In this document: piece after piece, positions 33,160 through 40,388 of the stretch
How the letters are laid out: each line of letters starts with the position of its first letter
Position numbering within the stretch: the first letter of the stretch is position 1
Assembly: GCA_964457335.1 (NCBI GenBank)
Contig: CAYWGD010000008.1
Coordinates: 48,969 to 112,968 of the forward strand
DNA length: 64,000 nucleotides
Source: CAJBVW01 sp964457335
GTDB lineage: Bacteria > Myxococcota_A > UBA796 > SXON01
Direction of reading: 5' to 3'
Notes under the pieces: generated by a model
Database searches by the model: none
Seen by the model: only the letters and a program-made list of their open reading frames with translations
Told to the model about the DNA's origin: nothing
Position numbers and translations under genes: made by a program

Positions 33160-34329
33160 TCACCGCCAGTCGTAGCGCGGCGGCGCCTTCGGCTCGGCGA
33201 AGGGGCCCGAGGCCAGCGAGAGGAGGTAGCCCTGGTCGTACAGGAGCTGGTAGTCGAAGATCACGACGCCGCGGGCGCCGTTGGCCCGCGCCGCGTCGAT
33301 GCACGCCAGCACGTCGGCCTCGCCGCCGTCCATCTCCGCGGTGATGCCCGCGTAGACGTGCCGCCCGCTCGCGTGCGCGACGTGGTCGGCCACCAGCGTC
33401 GCGAAGTCGAGGCGGTCGCCGGGGGTGGCGGTCACGGGCCAGTAGATCATCGGGATGTTCGCGTCGAGCACCCCTTCCGACATCATGGCGCGGCTGTCCT
33501 GGTAGTAGTCGTCGCGGCCCTCGGACACGCTCGACCAGCCCCAGGTGTTCTCGTAGACGCCCCACGTCGCCGCGGTCACGGGCACGGGGCTCACGGCGTA
33601 CACGCCGGCCACGGCCTCCACGACCTGGGCGCGCTGCCAGTCCTCCCAGCCCGAGCCGTCGTAGCGGGCCTCGCTCGCGTCGTCGTGGGAGTACGACGCG
33701 CCCGGGTAACGCACGAGGTCGAGGTGGATGCCGTCGACGTCGTAGCGGTTGGTGATGTCGCGGACGACGTCCGCGAGCCGCTCCTGGACCTCCGTGTTGC
33801 CGGGGCTCATCCACACGTAGCTGCTGTTGAGCGCCATGGGCGTGCCGTTCTCGTCGGCCACAAGCCACTCGGGGTGCGCGAGGTACGCGTGCGGCGGGGT
33901 GGACTCGGCCGGCGGTGTCGTGCCCGCCCAGAAGGGGAAGGCGTTGAGGTAGGCGTGCACCTCCAGGCCCTGCGCGTGACCCTCCTCGACCGCGACGGCC
34001 AGCGGATCCCAGCCCGGGTCGCGGCCGAGCGTGCCGGTGAGCCCCTTCGCCCACGGCTCGTGGGAGGACTGGTAGTAGGCGTCGGCGTTCCCGCGGATCT
34101 GGAAGAACACCGTGTTGAAGCCCGCCGCGGCCGCGTTCTGCATGATCGCGCGGACGTCGTCCGCCGACGAGAAGGTCCAGCGGTCCACCCACACGCCGCG
34201 CAGCTCGCCGTCGTCCGGGAGGTCGCCCCCCGAGTCGGTGTCGCCCGATGTGTCACGTGTATCAGGGGTCTTGGCCTCCCGGAGGGAGCCGTCGGGCGTC
34301 TCCATGAGGCAACCGAGGAGGAGCAGCAT
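33160..34329 (-). CDS. Lipoprotein of GHL10/DUF187 glycoside-hydrolase-like family
   Basis: 389 residues from the ATG at 34329. An in-frame TAG three codons before the ATG fixes the start, so the signal is the very short MLLLLGC. After an Asp/Thr linker the catalytic-type TIM barrel begins at about residue 43: ELRGVWVDRWTFSS, AAAAGFNTVFFQIRGNADAYY, WDPLAVAVEEGHAQGLEVHAYLNAFPF, VDGIHLDLVRYP (a typical GHL10 phrase), TAATWGVYENT and VVIFDYQLLYD. Related proteins cleave peptidoglycan-linked or other glycans or act as glucosaminidase-like enzymes, but the substrate is not known here. Predicted lipid-anchored in the periplasm or on the surface. Confidence 0.8.
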   Translation of the reverse strand: MLLLLGCLMETPDGSLREAKTPDTRDTSGDTDSGGDLPDDGELRGVWVDRWTFSSADDVRAIMQNAAAAGFNTVFFQIRGNADAYYQSSHEPWAKGLTGTLGRDPGWDPLAVAVEEGHAQGLEVHAYLNAFPFWAGTTPPAESTPPHAYLAHPEWLVADENGTPMALNSSYVWMSPGNTEVQERLADVVRDITNRYDVDGIHLDLVRYPGASYSHDDASEARYDGSGWEDWQRAQVVEAVAGVYAVSPVPVTAATWGVYENTWGWSSVSEGRDDYYQDSRAMMSEGVLDANIPMIYWPVTATPGDRLDFATLVADHVAHASGRHVYAGITAEMDGGEADVLACIDAARANGARGVVIFDYQLLYDQGYLLSLASGPFAEPKAPPRYDWR

Positions 34330-34398
34330 GGGCGCCGGCTAACAAAGTCCGGCCGAGGCCGCGCCGCTCCCACCGCGGCGCGCGGTTATCTCGGCGCG

Positions 34399-35721
34399 GT
34401 GCTGCCGCTCCTCCTCGCGTGCGCGGACCCGCCGCCGCCCGACATCGTGCTCGTGAGCCTCGACACGACCCGCGCGGACGTGATCGACCCGGAGACCACC
34501 CCGAACCTGTGGGCCGTGGCGAGCCGCGGCGTCCGCTTCACCGCGGCGTTCGCGCACGCCCCGACGACGCTCTCGTCGCACGCTTCGGTGTGGACCGGCC
34601 TCGATCCGCACGGGCACGCGGTGGCCCGCAACGGCTACGCGCTCGCGGCGGACCTCCCCGTGCTGCCGGAGCGGCTCGCGGCCGCCGGCTACGACACCGT
34701 CGGCGTGGTCGGCGCGAGCGCGCTCGCGCGCCCGATGGGCGTCGACCGCGGGTTTCGACGCTGGGACGAGCAGCTCGAGCACACCCACCAGAGGCGGCAC
34801 GAGGCGCGGGCCTCCGAGGTGACCGACCGCGCGCTCGCGGCGCTCGGGAAGCGGCGCCGCGGCGAGCCGGTGTTCCTGTTCGTGCACTACTACGACGCCC
34901 ATGCGCCGTACCAGGCGCCGGCCCCCTACACGGCGCGCTGGTCGGATCCCACCTACGGCGGCACCTTCGACGGCTCGCGCGCCGCCATGCAGGCCGTGGC
35001 CGAGGCCGCCCGCGCGGGCACGCTCGACCCCGCCGACGTGGCCGAGGTGCGCGCGCGCTACCGCGGCGAGGTGAGCTACGTGGACGCCGAGCTCGGGCGG
35101 CTGCTCGCCACGCTCCACGACCCGTACGTGGTCGTGTTCGGCGACCACGGCGAGGCCCTCGGCGACGTGGCGGACCGCCCCTGGGGCCACGGCCCCGACG
35201 TGGACCCGCCCGCCGTGCGCGTGCCGCTGATCGTGGCGGGGCCGGGCCTCCCGACCGGGGCCGTCGTGGATGCGCCCGTGGCGCTCTCCGACGTGGGGCC
35301 GACCGTGCTCGGGCTCGCGGGCCTCCACGAGCCGCTGGGCAAGGGGCGGGACCTCGCGCCGCTCTGGAGCGGGACGCCGTTCGAGGAGCGGCCGATCTTC
35401 GTGGAGGCGACGCAGCCGAAGCCGGCCGAGCGCACGGACGGCTGGAACAACCTCTCGATGGAGCGGGGCGTCGTCCGCGGGCCGTGGATGCTCCTCACCA
35501 CGCCCTGGCTGGGCGTGCCGCCGAGCCTCATCCGGTTCGCGGACGGCGCGCCGCAGACGCTCTGGCCGACGCTCGGGGCCGACGGCCACCTCCAGCCCAC
35601 CGAGACTGAGGTCCTTACGGGGCTCCTCGCGGAGTGGGACGCCGCCGCGCCGCCCTTCCGGGAGGACACGGCGGACGCGGACACGAAGGCGGGGCTGAAG
35701 GCGCTCGGCTACGTCGAGTGA
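34399..35721 (+). CDS. Sulfatase/alkaline phosphatase superfamily lipoprotein-like enzyme
   Basis: 440 residues from the GTG at 34399; N terminus VLPLLLAC is a minimal lipobox. Sulfatase-fold landmarks: DIVLVSLDTTRADV (metal Asp pair), FLFVHYYDAHAPYQAP, VVVFGDHGEALGD (metal Asp-His) and LSDVGPTVLGLAG. The nucleophile segment reads APTTLSSHASVWTG, so the Cys/Ser of the C/S-x-P-x-R formylglycine motif is replaced by Thr and the Arg by His. That favours phosphodiesterase or phosphotransferase chemistry rather than sulfate ester hydrolysis. Divergent from the GHL10 gene with only 69 bp between starts. Confidence 0.78.
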   Translation: MLPLLLACADPPPPDIVLVSLDTTRADVIDPETTPNLWAVASRGVRFTAAFAHAPTTLSSHASVWTGLDPHGHAVARNGYALAADLPVLPERLAAAGYDTVGVVGASALARPMGVDRGFRRWDEQLEHTHQRRHEARASEVTDRALAALGKRRRGEPVFLFVHYYDAHAPYQAPAPYTARWSDPTYGGTFDGSRAAMQAVAEAARAGTLDPADVAEVRARYRGEVSYVDAELGRLLATLHDPYVVVFGDHGEALGDVADRPWGHGPDVDPPAVRVPLIVAGPGLPTGAVVDAPVALSDVGPTVLGLAGLHEPLGKGRDLAPLWSGTPFEERPIFVEATQPKPAERTDGWNNLSMERGVVRGPWMLLTTPWLGVPPSLIRFADGAPQTLWPTLGADGHLQPTETEVLTGLLAEWDAAAPPFREDTADADTKAGLKALGYVE

Positions 35722-35740
35722 CACATCCCCGATGTGTCAC
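35718..35740. terminator. Inverted repeat spanning both stop codons of a convergent pair
   Basis: Arms GTGACACATC (35718-35727) and GATGTGTCAC (35731-35740) with loop CCC. The left arm contains the TGA of the sulfatase-fold gene and the right arm the stop of the minus-strand gene ending at 35737. Probably a shared 3'-end structure. Confidence 0.5.
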
Positions 35741-36537
35741 TGGAAGCGGAGCAGCTCCAGCTTGCCGGCGGCGTTCGCGGGCCCCCGGAGGTCGAGGAGC
35801 GCGGCGGCGACGCAGTCTTCGAGGTCGAAGGCGGGCTGGTCGGCCGAGACCTTGATGCGGCTCGGGGCCCCCCGCGCGTCGAGCCGGAGCTCGATCGTCG
35901 CGCCCACCGGCTTCGGGCTCGTGTCGAAGCAGCTGCCGAGCGGGCCGGCGAGCGGCTTCGCCTCCTTCTTGAAGTCGCCGGTGAGCTTGGGGCGGCTCCC
36001 CGTGTCTCCGGGCGGCTGGAGCGGGCTGGGGCGGCCGATGCCGTACTGGGGGGTGGGCGCGGCGCGGCTCACGAGCACCTCGCGCGTGCCGAGGCGGTCC
36101 TTCCAGTGGAGCACGGTGCGGGCGCCGATGGTCCAGCTCGACGCCACCCCGTAGGCGAGAAAACCGTCCTCGCCGGGGCCGAGGATGACGCCGGTCCAGG
36201 CCGGCTTCTCGCCCTGCGTGAGCGGGAAGGGGTCGAGCGGGCGCTCGGCGAGGAGCCAGGCGTCCACGAGCGTGCCGCGGGCGTAGCGGACGAAGCGCCG
36301 CTCGCCGGGCGGGCCCTTCAGCTCGAGATCCTCGGGGCGGTCCTGCTTGTTCGCGCCGATGAAGTGCGAGTCGGGCAGCACGAGGTCGCGCGGGCGGGGC
36401 ACGCCGTCGGTCGGCATGCTGTCGCTGCCCCAGGCGTAGCCCTCCACGCCGTCGGTCCGGATCCACGCGGTCGCTTCCTCCTGCGCGGTGGCGACGAGCG
36501 GGAGGAGGAGGGCGAGGACGGCGAGGGTGCGGCGCAT
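35737..36537 (-). CDS. Secreted protein with AgmX/PglI-like C-terminal domain
   Basis: 266 residues from the ATG at 36537; signal peptide MRRTLAVLALLLPLVATA. The N-terminal 160 residues are unrecognised (TAWIRTDGVEGYAWGSD, many Trp/Tyr). The C-terminal 75 residues, CFDTSPKPVGATIELRLDA to CVAAALLDLRG, have the shape of the TonB-like AgmX/PglI domain common in myxobacterial periplasmic and motility-related proteins, with two Cys that could pair. No nearby motility genes. Function unknown. Confidence 0.65.
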   Translation of the reverse strand: MRRTLAVLALLLPLVATAQEEATAWIRTDGVEGYAWGSDSMPTDGVPRPRDLVLPDSHFIGANKQDRPEDLELKGPPGERRFVRYARGTLVDAWLLAERPLDPFPLTQGEKPAWTGVILGPGEDGFLAYGVASSWTIGARTVLHWKDRLGTREVLVSRAAPTPQYGIGRPSPLQPPGDTGSRPKLTGDFKKEAKPLAGPLGSCFDTSPKPVGATIELRLDARGAPSRIKVSADQPAFDLEDCVAAALLDLRGPANAAGKLELLRFQ

Positions 36538-36600
36538 GGCTGCATGGTACGCCTCTCCACCGCCGCGGGGCCCTCGGAGGCGAAGGTGCCCTCGGCACGT

Positions 36601-36644
36601 TGGGGGGGCGTTGCGGGGGGGCTTCCCCCCCGCCCCAGGAAGAA
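36601..36644 (-). repeat. Dispersed G/C hairpin repeat, copy B
   Basis: Starts directly after the MiaE stop codon on the minus strand: TTCTTCCTGGGGCGGGGGGG, loop AAG, CCCCCCCGCAACGCCCCCCC. The left GGGGC can pair with the right GCCCC and the G7 with C7, leaving GCAAC as a bulge. Confidence 0.8.
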
Positions 36645-37217
36645 CTAGGCGTGCATCCGGACGAGATCCTCACCCTTGCGGACGAGCTCCGCCTCCACGT
36701 CCGCGAGGAACGCGAGGCGCGGCTCGACCTCCCCGAAGCGGGCGGCGGCCTCGAGCATCAGCTGGTGGTGCCGCTCCTCGGCCGGGTGGAGGGCCTGGTA
36801 GAAGCCGCGGAGGTGCGGGTCGTCGACGGCCTCCGCGAGGAGCGCGAGCCGCTCGCAGGAGCGGGCCTCGATGAGCGCGGCCACGACGAAGGCGTCGACC
36901 AGCGCGTCGGGCTCGGGGCGGCGCCGGGCCGCGTCGGCGAGGCGGCCCGCGTAGGCGGAGGGCGTGAGCCGGTCGTAGGACCGCCCGCGGCGCTTGAGCT
37001 CGCGGAGCGCCATCTCGAAGTGGGTGAGCTCCTCGCGGGCCATGCGCGAGAGCGCGCCGGCGAGCTCGTGCTCGGGCGCGCGGAACACGAAGGCGAGCAC
37101 GGTGCTGGCGGCCTTCTTCTCGCAGTGCGCGTGGTCGAGGAGCAGCGTGTCGAGGTCGGAGAGCGCGAGCGGGAGCCAGCGCGCGGGGGTCGGGCACCGG
37201 AGGATCGGCGGGAGCAT
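36645..37217 (-). CDS. miaE: tRNA-(ms2io6A)-hydroxylase MiaE
   Basis: 190 residues from the ATG at 37217. Ferritin-like four-helix di-iron protein: LLLDHAHCEKKAAS (first Glu and His), MAREELTHFEMAL (E-x-x-H), LIEARSCERL (Glu) and PAEERHHQLML (E-x-x-H) supply the iron ligands. MiaE uses O2 to hydroxylate 2-methylthio-N6-isopentenyladenosine at position 37 of tRNA. Length matches the family. It follows the 37238-38122 gene by 20 nt and the same-strand pair is probably an operon. Confidence 0.9.
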   Translation of the reverse strand: MLPPILRCPTPARWLPLALSDLDTLLLDHAHCEKKAASTVLAFVFRAPEHELAGALSRMAREELTHFEMALRELKRRGRSYDRLTPSAYAGRLADAARRRPEPDALVDAFVVAALIEARSCERLALLAEAVDDPHLRGFYQALHPAEERHHQLMLEAAARFGEVEPRLAFLADVEAELVRKGEDLVRMHA

Positions 37218-37237
37218 CGCGCCGACGTAGCCCGCCG

Positions 37238-38122
37238 CTACTCCTCTTCGCCGGCCGCGGCGCCTTCCTGCTCCTCGACGTGCCGCCGCCGGGCGGACCA
37301 GCGGCCCCCGGCGTCGTCGGCGGGCGGCACGGGGAACTCGCCGTCGCTCTCCGGGTCCCAGTCCATGCGGAGCTCGTAGAGCGCGCGGTCCCAACGCGCG
37401 AGCATGGGCGGGATGGCGAAGGGCACCGGGAAGGCCTCGGCGCCGCGCGCGGCGAGGTCGAGGAGCCCGTCGGACTCGAGCGGCTCGTTCGCGTAGATGG
37501 CGAGCGCCGGCGCGTGCTTGTCGAGGTGGAGGAGCACGAGCGCGCGCGCGTGGGCGAGCACCTCCGTGATGGCGCCCGGGCTGTAGCGGCGCGCGGGCCG
37601 GTCGTCGGGATCGCCGTAGCCGACGAGGTGGAAGATCGCGTCGACGAGCTCCGGCTTCAGCACGTCCTTGTCGAGCACCACGAAGCCGTCGGCGCGCGGG
37701 GCGGCGAGGCCGTCCTGCTCGCCGTCGATCCACAGGTCGACGTCCTCGGGGCGGGCGCGCGCGATCCAGCGCACCGCGGGCTCGGACCGCAGCCCGCCGG
37801 CGATGGCGCGGACGTAGTCCTCCTCGATCGCCATGCTCGCCGGCAGCGCCCGGGGATCCCCCGCCTCGCAGAAGCCGTACACCTTCGTCTTGGGGAAGAG
37901 CCCGGCGAGCAGCGGGCCGGCGGACACGCCGGAGTAGCGGAAGCCGCGGCGGGCGTCGCGCGCGCTGTCGTCGCTGAACACGGCGCCGCTGCAGACGGTG
38001 CGGTGCACGAGGGCGGACGGCGTGTCGGGGAGCGACTCGATCCAGCGCTCGCGGCCGCGGCAGAGCCGGCCGGGGGCGGCGGGATCGAAGGTGTCGTTGC
38101 AGAAGCCGAAGGCCCGAATCAT
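37238..38122 (-). CDS. Hypothetical soluble protein upstream of miaE
   Basis: 294 residues from the ATG at 38122. Begins MIRAFGFCNDTFDPAAPGR; no signal peptide or membrane helix. The middle region (VVLDKDVLKPELVDAIFHLVGYG) and an acidic C terminus ending in EEEE-like residues are visible. The early Cys-Asn-Asp-Thr phrase and the many conserved-looking aromatic residues suggest a folded enzyme or binding protein, but I recognise no family. It probably shares a transcript with miaE. Confidence 0.55.
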   Translation of the reverse strand: MIRAFGFCNDTFDPAAPGRLCRGRERWIESLPDTPSALVHRTVCSGAVFSDDSARDARRGFRYSGVSAGPLLAGLFPKTKVYGFCEAGDPRALPASMAIEEDYVRAIAGGLRSEPAVRWIARARPEDVDLWIDGEQDGLAAPRADGFVVLDKDVLKPELVDAIFHLVGYGDPDDRPARRYSPGAITEVLAHARALVLLHLDKHAPALAIYANEPLESDGLLDLAARGAEAFPVPFAIPPMLARWDRALYELRMDWDPESDGEFPVPPADDAGGRWSARRRHVEEQEGAAAGEEE

Positions 38123-38286
38123 CCCCGGCGGCTATCCCCCGCGGGGGCCCCGGGCAAGCCGCGACCTCCGACGCAGGCCAGCGCGAAAACGGAGGAGAAA
38201 GGAGCTTCCCGCCGGATCCGACGCGGATGCCGCTCGTGGCGGGGGGGCGGGCGTCCGGATAGGAGGGCGGGCTCCGGAGCCGCGCG

Positions 38287-40254
38287 GTGTCCCGCTTCTA
38301 CGTCACGACCCCGATCTACTACGTCAACGACGTCCCGCACCTCGGCCACGCCTACACCACCGTCGCGGCCGACACCGTGGCGCGCTGGCGCCGCCTGCGC
38401 GGGGACGACGTGTTCTTCCTGACGGGCACCGACGAGCACGGCCAGAAGGTGCAGCGCGCGGCGGAGAAGCTCGGGCGGACGCCGAAGGAGCACGCGGATG
38501 CGACGCACGTGCGCTTCAAGCAGCTCTGGGAGCGCCTCGGCATCCGCTACGACCACTTCCTCCGCACGACCGACGAGTCGCACGAGCGCTTCGTGCAGGC
38601 GCGGCTCCAGGAGCTCCACGACCAGGGCGAGCTCTACAGCGCGGAGTATGCCGGCTGGTACTCCACGAGCGAGGAGCGCTTCTGGGCGGAGGACGAGCTC
38701 GTGGACGGGAAGTGCCCGGTGAGCGGGCAGCCCGTGGAGTGGATCACCGAGAAGAACTGGTTCTTCAAGATGAGCGCCTACCAGGACCGGCTGCTCGCGC
38801 ACATCGCGGCCAACCCCGACTGCATCCAGCCGGACCTGCGGCGCAACGAGGTGCTCGGCTACCTGAAGAAGCCGCTGGCCGACCTCTGCATCTCCCGGCC
38901 GAAGGCGCGCCTCCCGTGGGGCATCCCGCTGCCCTTCGACCCCGAGTATGTCACCTACGTCTGGTTCGACGCGCTCACGAACTACCTCTCCGCGCTCGAC
39001 GGCGGCGGCGAGGCGTTCTGGCCGGCCGACTACCACCTGATCGGGAAGGACATCCTCACCTTCCACACCGTGTACTGGTTCTCGATGCTCTTCGCGATGG
39101 GCTACGAGCCGCCGAAGCGCGTCTACGCCCACGGCTGGTGGATGGTCGAGGGCCGGAAGATGAGCAAGTCGCTGGGGAACGTCGTGAACCCGCACCTGCT
39201 CGTGGACGCCTACGGCGCCGACGCCGTGCGCTACTTCATGCTGCGCGAGATCCCCTTCGGCGGAGACGGGAACTTCGCCCACCAGGCCTTCCTCGTGCGC
39301 TTCAACGCCGACCTCGCGAACGACCTCGGGAACCTCGCGCACCGCGCGCTCTCGATGACGGAGAAGTGGCTCGGCGGGGTGGTCCCCGCGGCCGGGCCGG
39401 CCTCGGAGAGCGACCGCGCGCTGCAGGGGCTCGCCGAGAAGGCCGCGGCCACGTTCGACCGCGAGGTCACCGCGCTGCAGTTCCGGGAGGGGCTCACGGC
39501 GCTCTGGGAGCTCATCGCCGCGGGCAACAAGTACGTCGACGCCGAGGCGCCGTGGGCGCTCAACAAGCGCGGCGACACCGAGCGGCTCGCGACGGTGCTC
39601 CGCAACGCGCTCGAGGTGTGCCGCGTGGCCGGGAGCCACCTCGCGTGCGTCATGCCCGAGAAGAGCGCCGAGCTCCTCGCCAAGATGGGCGTCGGCGCCC
39701 CCGACCTCGCGCCGACGTTCGACCGCCTCGTCGCGGGCGAGCCCGTCCGCGCCGGGGACCCCCTGTTCCCGCGCCTCGCCGAGCTGCCGCCGGCCATCGC
39801 GGAGGCGATCGAGGCCGCGAAGGCCGCGTTCGCCGCCGAGGCCGCCGCCGCGCCGCCCCCCGAGAAGAAGAAGCCCGCCAAGAAGCCTGCTTTGGAGCCT
39901 GCCGTGTCCACCGAGACCCCCCCCGCCGCCATCCCCCAGATCGAGTACGACGACTTCGCCAAGGTGGCGCTCCGCGTGGGCGCCATCGTCTCCGCCGAGC
40001 GGCACCCCAACGCCGAGCGCCTGCTCGTGCTGAAGGTCGACGTGGGCGAGCCCGAGCCGCGCCAGATCGTCGCGGGCATCGCGGCGTTCTACGAGCCGGA
40101 GACCCTGGTCGGGAAGAAGATCGTCGTCGTGGTGAACCTCAAGCCCGCCAAGCTCCGGGGCGTGGTCAGCCAGGGGATGCTGCTCGCGGCCGGGGAGGCC
40201 GCGGCGCTCCTGAGCCCGATCGCGGATGTCGCGCCCGGGACCGTCGTCAAGTAG
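38287..40254 (+). CDS. metG: Methionyl-tRNA synthetase
   Basis: 655 residues from a GTG at 38287. Class I synthetase: HIGH-type motif in PIYYVNDVPHLGHAYT, FLTGTDEHGQKV, the substrate pocket segment YVWFDALTNYLSAL, and KMSKS as GRKMSKSLGNVV. It is the compact form without the four-Cys zinc knuckle (WYSTSEERFWAEDEL replaces it). An Ala/Lys-rich linker (about residues 518-545) leads to a C-terminal tRNA-binding OB domain (KVALRVGAIVSAERHPNAERLLVLKVDVG, and LRGVVSQGMLLAA). Monocistronic, with a strong terminator 41 nt past the stop. Confidence 0.96.
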   Translation: MSRFYVTTPIYYVNDVPHLGHAYTTVAADTVARWRRLRGDDVFFLTGTDEHGQKVQRAAEKLGRTPKEHADATHVRFKQLWERLGIRYDHFLRTTDESHERFVQARLQELHDQGELYSAEYAGWYSTSEERFWAEDELVDGKCPVSGQPVEWITEKNWFFKMSAYQDRLLAHIAANPDCIQPDLRRNEVLGYLKKPLADLCISRPKARLPWGIPLPFDPEYVTYVWFDALTNYLSALDGGGEAFWPADYHLIGKDILTFHTVYWFSMLFAMGYEPPKRVYAHGWWMVEGRKMSKSLGNVVNPHLLVDAYGADAVRYFMLREIPFGGDGNFAHQAFLVRFNADLANDLGNLAHRALSMTEKWLGGVVPAAGPASESDRALQGLAEKAAATFDREVTALQFREGLTALWELIAAGNKYVDAEAPWALNKRGDTERLATVLRNALEVCRVAGSHLACVMPEKSAELLAKMGVGAPDLAPTFDRLVAGEPVRAGDPLFPRLAELPPAIAEAIEAAKAAFAAEAAAAPPPEKKKPAKKPALEPAVSTETPPAAIPQIEYDDFAKVALRVGAIVSAERHPNAERLLVLKVDVGEPEPRQIVAGIAAFYEPETLVGKKIVVVVNLKPAKLRGVVSQGMLLAAGEAAALLSPIADVAPGTVVK

Positions 40255-40294
40255 CGGCGCGCGGATCGCCGGACGCCCCGGCAGGGGCGGCGTA

Positions 40295-40337
40295 GAAGGC
40301 CGGGATCGCGTGATCCCGGCCTTCTTCGATCTTCTTT
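40295..40337 (+). terminator. Intrinsic-type terminator of metG
   Basis: Perfect 13-bp stem, arms GAAGGCCGGGATC (40295-40307) and GATCCCGGCCTTC (40312-40324), loop GCGT, followed by the pyrimidine-rich TTCGATCTTCTTT. Confidence 0.8.
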
Positions 40338-40388
40338 GTCACACCTTGTCGGACCTCGGCGTTATCATGGGCGTCCCAGGAGACAGCC

